In this document: positions 61,024 to 64,000 of the stretch, piece by piece
Layout of the letters: the number at the start of each line of letters is the position of its first letter
How positions within the stretch are numbered: position 1 is the first letter of the stretch
Source of the DNA: Pseudomonas sp. MMS21 TM103
GTDB lineage: Bacteria; Pseudomonadota; Gammaproteobacteria; Pseudomonadales; Pseudomonadaceae
DNA: 64,000 nt
Direction of reading: 5' to 3'
NCBI RefSeq assembly: GCF_022132145.1
Contig: NZ_JAJISP010000006.1
Span: 124,001-188,000, forward strand
Program-made: the position numbers and the translations under genes
Notes under the pieces: model-generated
What the model was told of the DNA's origin: nothing
Database searches by the model: none
What the model saw: the letters and a program-made list of their open reading frames with translations, nothing else

Positions 61024-61950
61024 TCAGACGCCTTTATTCTTCAGACGGTTGGCATGCTGGCGATACAGCGAGACCGGCTCGGTCCAGCCGTGGATGCCAA
61101 ACAGGTGGTTGATCGCATCGACGTGGTTCATGTGGTAACTGTCGCCGAGCACCTGCCCCAAATAGGTGGAGCAGACACCGACCAGGCCATCGTTCTTCTC
61201 GCTGCCGAACGCCAGGCCAGTGATGGCCAGGAACGGGTCGACCGCATCGAAGATGTTGGTATAGGACGAATCTCCGGTCCAGGAGAAGTAGCGGATGTTA
61301 TACCCGCGTACGTTGTGCACTTCGCTGGACTTGGCGCAGTAGCTGCTGTTGTTGACGCCCCACGGGTGACGGCTGTTGAGCTGCGCAGTGCCGGCGGTGG
61401 TCAGGGTTTTCAGTGCATCGATACCGCTTTGCGGATTACTGCTGCCCGACAGCAGGTTGATCATTGCACCCAAGGCGTTGGCCACGGCATTGACGCCACC
61501 TTCGATACCGCTGTCAGGCGGAATCACCCCACGCAGTACGTCGGCGACCTTCGAGCCCTTGTTGACGCCATTGATCGAGGTGACGGAGGCAACCAGGTCA
61601 GGACGCAAGGAGGCGGCGACCCGCGAGGTTGGCGAACCTTGGCTGTGGCCGATCAGGTTGACCTTACCGCCGTTGGCGCCGGCCCAGGGCACGATCTGTC
61701 GGGCCAGTTCGGCGCCGCGCTGCTCACTGTCGTTCAGCGCAGAAACGCTGGCAACATAGACCTTGGCGCCATCGCGCTCAAGGTTCCAGGGGATGGTGTG
61801 AAAGTAGTTGATCAGGCCACCGATAGTGTCGAAACCGGTGACACCGTGCACCAGCACGATCGGATACTTGGTTTGAGTGTAACCGGCCTGGGCCTCGACG
61901 GCGCCGACCAGGGCCATAGTGGCCAGGGCGGTAGAAATAACACGACGCAT
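61024..61950 (-). CDS. lipA: Secreted triacylglycerol lipase, family I
   Basis: A 308-residue lipase. The signal peptide is about residues 1-22, and the mature part starts near YTQTKYPIVLVHG. The catalytic triad is Ser103 in GHSQG, Asp254 in KNDGLVG and His276 in HMNHVDAIN. Cys205 and Cys260 are placed for the conserved disulfide, and calcium-binding aspartates are present. It needs Lif for folding. The start is preceded by a strong AAGGAGG. The elbow reads GHSQGS, where some members have GHSHGG, a change of possible effect on activity. Confidence 0.95.
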   Translation of the reverse strand: MRRVISTALATMALVGAVEAQAGYTQTKYPIVLVHGVTGFDTIGGLINYFHTIPWNLERDGAKVYVASVSALNDSEQRGAELARQIVPWAGANGGKVNLIGHSQGSPTSRVAASLRPDLVASVTSINGVNKGSKVADVLRGVIPPDSGIEGGVNAVANALGAMINLLSGSSNPQSGIDALKTLTTAGTAQLNSRHPWGVNNSSYCAKSSEVHNVRGYNIRYFSWTGDSSYTNIFDAVDPFLAITGLAFGSEKNDGLVGVCSTYLGQVLGDSYHMNHVDAINHLFGIHGWTEPVSLYRQHANRLKNKGV

Positions 61951-62080
61951 GGGTGCCTCCTTATTGTTCTTGTTGGCACGCCGGGAGACTGCGTCCGGCG
62001 TACCGACACTTTAAGGAGATGAGAATGACCCGCACATCGCCCAGATGGGTGAAGGACTGATTGGCTGCCGGGCCGGCGAC

Positions 62081-62632
62081 TCAAGGCGCCGAGGCGATGG
62101 CCTGTTCGACTGCGGCGATCAACGCCGGATCGTCCGGCTGGATGTGACTGGAGAAACTGGCGATCACCTTGCCCTGACGGTCGACCACGTACTTGGAGAA
62201 ATTCCAGCGTGGTGCCTGGCTCTGTGCGGTCAGCTCCTTGAACAGAGGAATCGCCTGGGCGCCGATGATCCGCTGGGTTTCGCTCATGCTGAAAGTCACG
62301 CCGTAATTGACGTAGCAAACCTTGGCGATTTCCTCGACATCGTCCGACTCCTGTTTGAAGTCGTCCGAGGGCACGCCAAGCACTTCCAAACCTTGTTCCC
62401 GGTAGCGCTGATAGAGTGCTTCCAGTCCCTTGAACTGCGGGGTAAAGCCGCAGAAGCTGGCGGTATTGACCACCACCAGAGGCTTGCCGGAAAACTGCTG
62501 ACACAGGTTGATACTGTCCTTGCTGCGCAGCTTGGGCAGCTCGCCTTGCAGCAGGATCGGGCACTCACCAGCCCAGCTCGGCAGCGCCAGGCTGGTGAGG
62601 AAAACTGGCAGGACAAGGGCACGCAACAACAT
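62081..62632 (-). CDS. Glutathione-peroxidase family protein with signal peptide
   Basis: A 183-residue thiol peroxidase. The signal peptide is MLLRALVLPVFLTSLALPSW then AGEC. The peroxidatic Cys61 is in NTASFCGFTPQ, with the WNFSKYVVDRQG stretch later. The FPCNQF loop of classical enzymes is replaced by VPSDDFKQES, a form seen in some Pseudomonas proteins. It probably reduces peroxides in the periplasm using thioredoxin-like reductants. ATG at 62632 chosen, with GAGG upstream. Confidence 0.87.
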   Translation of the reverse strand: MLLRALVLPVFLTSLALPSWAGECPILLQGELPKLRSKDSINLCQQFSGKPLVVVNTASFCGFTPQFKGLEALYQRYREQGLEVLGVPSDDFKQESDDVEEIAKVCYVNYGVTFSMSETQRIIGAQAIPLFKELTAQSQAPRWNFSKYVVDRQGKVIASFSSHIQPDDPALIAAVEQAIASAP

Positions 62633-62861
62633 GGGCTGAACCTCGAGCAGAAGCCAAGCGGCAACGCTACTCGCCCACCCTGCGGCAGGCAATCGGCGAA
62701 AGGTAAGCGTCTGCAACAAGGTTATTCAAACCAGCGTGCAGCGGATTGTGAAAAAATCTAGGGCCGACGCGAAGCGACAGCGCGCCAGAGACTGTCGCAG
62801 CGCGTTATCCAGCGCTAGGCCAGCAGAGGACGCCAGGAGATGACTCGCAGGAGTCAGACCC

Positions 62862-62987
62862 TCAACACGTCCCGAGGCCCAACTGCATGAATGCCAGCCC
62901 ACTCTGGCCCCACCCCCACCAAGCCAGAGCCAGCAGCGCGGCGACCAGCATGAGCAAGGCACTGCTCAGCCAATACTCTGTTTTCAT
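62862..62987 (-). CDS. 41-residue membrane peptide coupled to the MFS gene
   Basis: A very short frame begins at 62987 with an ATGA overlap on the MFS stop (TGA at 62984-62986). It reads MKTEYWLSSALLMLVAALLA, LAWWGWGQSGLAFMQLGLGT and C, then a TGA. One hydrophobic segment with Trp residues is typical of small inner-membrane proteins. Translational coupling to a transporter suggests it assists or regulates that protein. No homologue is known to me for certain. Confidence 0.6.
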   Translation of the reverse strand: MKTEYWLSSALLMLVAALLALAWWGWGQSGLAFMQLGLGTC

Positions 62988-64000
62988 GCACCGACTCCAA
63001 GGCCTTGCAGACGCGCTACCGGTTGCTCGCGTACCGGCCAGTTCAGCGCCGCAGCGAGCAGGCTGAGGAAGATCGCGATCTGCCAGACCAGATCATAGCT
63101 GCCCGTGCGGTCGTACAGGTAACCGCCCAGCCAGCCGCCGAGAAAAGCGCCGATCTGATGGAAAAGAAAGACGATACCCCCCAGCATCGACAGGTTGCGC
63201 ACGCCAAACATGGTCGCCACCGTGCCGTTGGTCAAGGGCACCGTGGACAGCCACAGCAAGCCCATGGCGATGCCAAAGGCATAGGCGCTCCAGGTGGTCA
63301 GCGGGGTCAGGATGAAGGCGCTAATCACCACCGCCCGGGCCAGGTACAGACCCGTCAGCAGGCGCGGCTTGGACATGCGTCCACCGAGCCAGCCAGCAGT
63401 GTAGGTGCCGAATACATTGAACAGGCCGACCAGGGCCAGGACCGTGGTGCCGACCAGCGCCGGCAGATGCTGATCGACCAGGTAAGCCGGCAGGTGCACG
63501 CCAATAAATACCACCTGGAAGCCGCAGACGAAAAAACCCAGCCCCAGCAACCAGAAGCCAGGATGCACGCAGGCCTCCCGTAAGGCCTCGACCAGGCTTT
63601 GCTCGTGGGCCAGAACTGGCGACGGGCTATCCTTGATCATTGCGGCCAGCGGCACGATCAAGGCCACCAGCAACCCCAGGGCGAGCAAGGCGGCGGACCA
63701 GCCGAGCCAGCTGATCAAGCCCAGCGTGCCGGGTAGCATGACGAACTGGCCGAGCGAGCCAGCCGCTGCGGCGATGCCCATCGCCATGCTGCGCTTCTCC
63801 GCGGGCACGGCACGACCGACCACCCCGAGAATCACCGAGAACGAGGTGCTGGATAGACCGATGCCGATCAGCAAGCCGGCGCTCAGCGACAATGACCAGA
63901 CCGAGTCGGCCAGGCCCATCAAGACCAGGCCGCAGGCATAGAACACAGCCCCTACTACCACTGTGCGCTGCGCGCCGTAGCGATCGGCCAGGGCCCCGGT
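62984..64000 (-). CDS. MFS transporter (C-terminal part, runs off window)
   Basis: The frame is open from the window edge to a TGA at 62984. It starts inside the conserved loop between helices 2 and 3 (TGALADRYGAQRT) and shows ten further membrane segments, so only the first two helices are missing. GTVATMFGVRNLSMLGGIVF and GAFLGGWLGGYLYDRTGSY are typical of the family. Substrate is unknown. A 41-codon gene overlaps its stop. Confidence 0.9.
   Translation of the reverse strand, partial: TGALADRYGAQRTVVVGAVFYACGLVLMGLADSVWSLSLSAGLLIGIGLSSTSFSVILGVVGRAVPAEKRSMAMGIAAAAGSLGQFVMLPGTLGLISWLGWSAALLALGLLVALIVPLAAMIKDSPSPVLAHEQSLVEALREACVHPGFWLLGLGFFVCGFQVVFIGVHLPAYLVDQHLPALVGTTVLALVGLFNVFGTYTAGWLGGRMSKPRLLTGLYLARAVVISAFILTPLTTWSAYAFGIAMGLLWLSTVPLTNGTVATMFGVRNLSMLGGIVFLFHQIGAFLGGWLGGYLYDRTGSYDLVWQIAIFLSLLAAALNWPVREQPVARLQGLGVGA

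Noticed and set aside
62726..62962. 78-codon minus-strand frame downstream of the MFS gene
   Set aside because: It overlaps in another frame the better-supported 41-codon gene coupled to the MFS stop, and its translation is Cys/Trp/Ser-rich without structure.

Overview
The window is chromosomal DNA from a Pseudomonas-like gammaproteobacterium. The basis is GC-rich coding sequence in recognisable Pseudomonas gene neighbourhoods: gdhB / moxR-bat operon; rnd-ycgL-hydroxyacid dehydrogenase-ycgN; ihfB-wzz-O-antigen locus ending in wbpM; lipA-lif; cysK beside an AAA/VWA pair. Pseudomonas-type REP palindromes are abundant. I do not name a species.

Layout. 1-590: start of the NAD-glutamate dehydrogenase gene (minus). 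1233-8145: six-gene MoxR/Bat operon (plus). 8160-9300: a REP-associated tyrosine transposase (RAYT) embedded in arrays of its probable REP substrate. 9323-25403: a long minus-strand O-antigen cluster. It reads rfaH, ops/JUMPstart site, wzx, wzy, glycosyltransferase, fnlA-fnlB-fnlC (UDP-L-FucNAc), WbuB-like glycosyltransferase, pglC-pglD-pglE (bacillosamine-type sugar and its phosphosugar transferase), a remnant of a wbpL-like gene, a second pglD-like gene, wbpM, and an O-antigen ligase family gene. wzx, wzy and the first glycosyltransferase are clearly A+T-rich compared with everything around them. 25502-33280: rfaH, an MBL-fold nuclease, three separate wzz chain-length regulators and ihfB.

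33895-42406: cysK, an AAA ATPase/CoxE-type VWA pair, small membrane proteins, a class II glutamine amidotransferase, oligopeptidase B and a cyclic-nucleotide-binding protein. 42568-46254: a degenerate IS3-family fragment that cuts purU to 23 native codons, then a covalent-flavin amine dehydrogenase with GcvT domains and its divergent XRE-cupin regulator. 46394-56089: housekeeping genes (HNH protein, TrmH-family methyltransferase, peptidase, YcgN, hydroxyacid dehydrogenase, YcgL, RNase D, SMP-30-like protein, spermidine-synthase-like protein, decayed ZIP transporter, rhodanese). 56694-64000: a lysozyme-like relic, a LuxR-type response regulator, a hybrid histidine kinase, the lipase-specific foldase and lipase, a glutathione peroxidase, a 41-residue membrane peptide and an MFS transporter cut by the window end.

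How the genes work together. The O-antigen genes give a coherent Wzx/Wzy pathway. WbpM, PglE and PglD would make a UDP-bacillosamine-type sugar, and PglC would load it on undecaprenyl phosphate. Fnl enzymes supply L-FucNAc, two glycosyltransferases extend the unit, Wzx flips it, Wzy polymerises it under Wzz control, and a ligase attaches it. RfaH, encoded just upstream, probably binds the ops site in the leader and lets polymerase traverse the operon. No CRISPR array, rRNA, tRNA, prophage or recognisable defence island was seen. The features most worth following are the cis-linked RfaH/ops pair, the RAYT/REP locus, the triple wzz set and several gene-decay scars.
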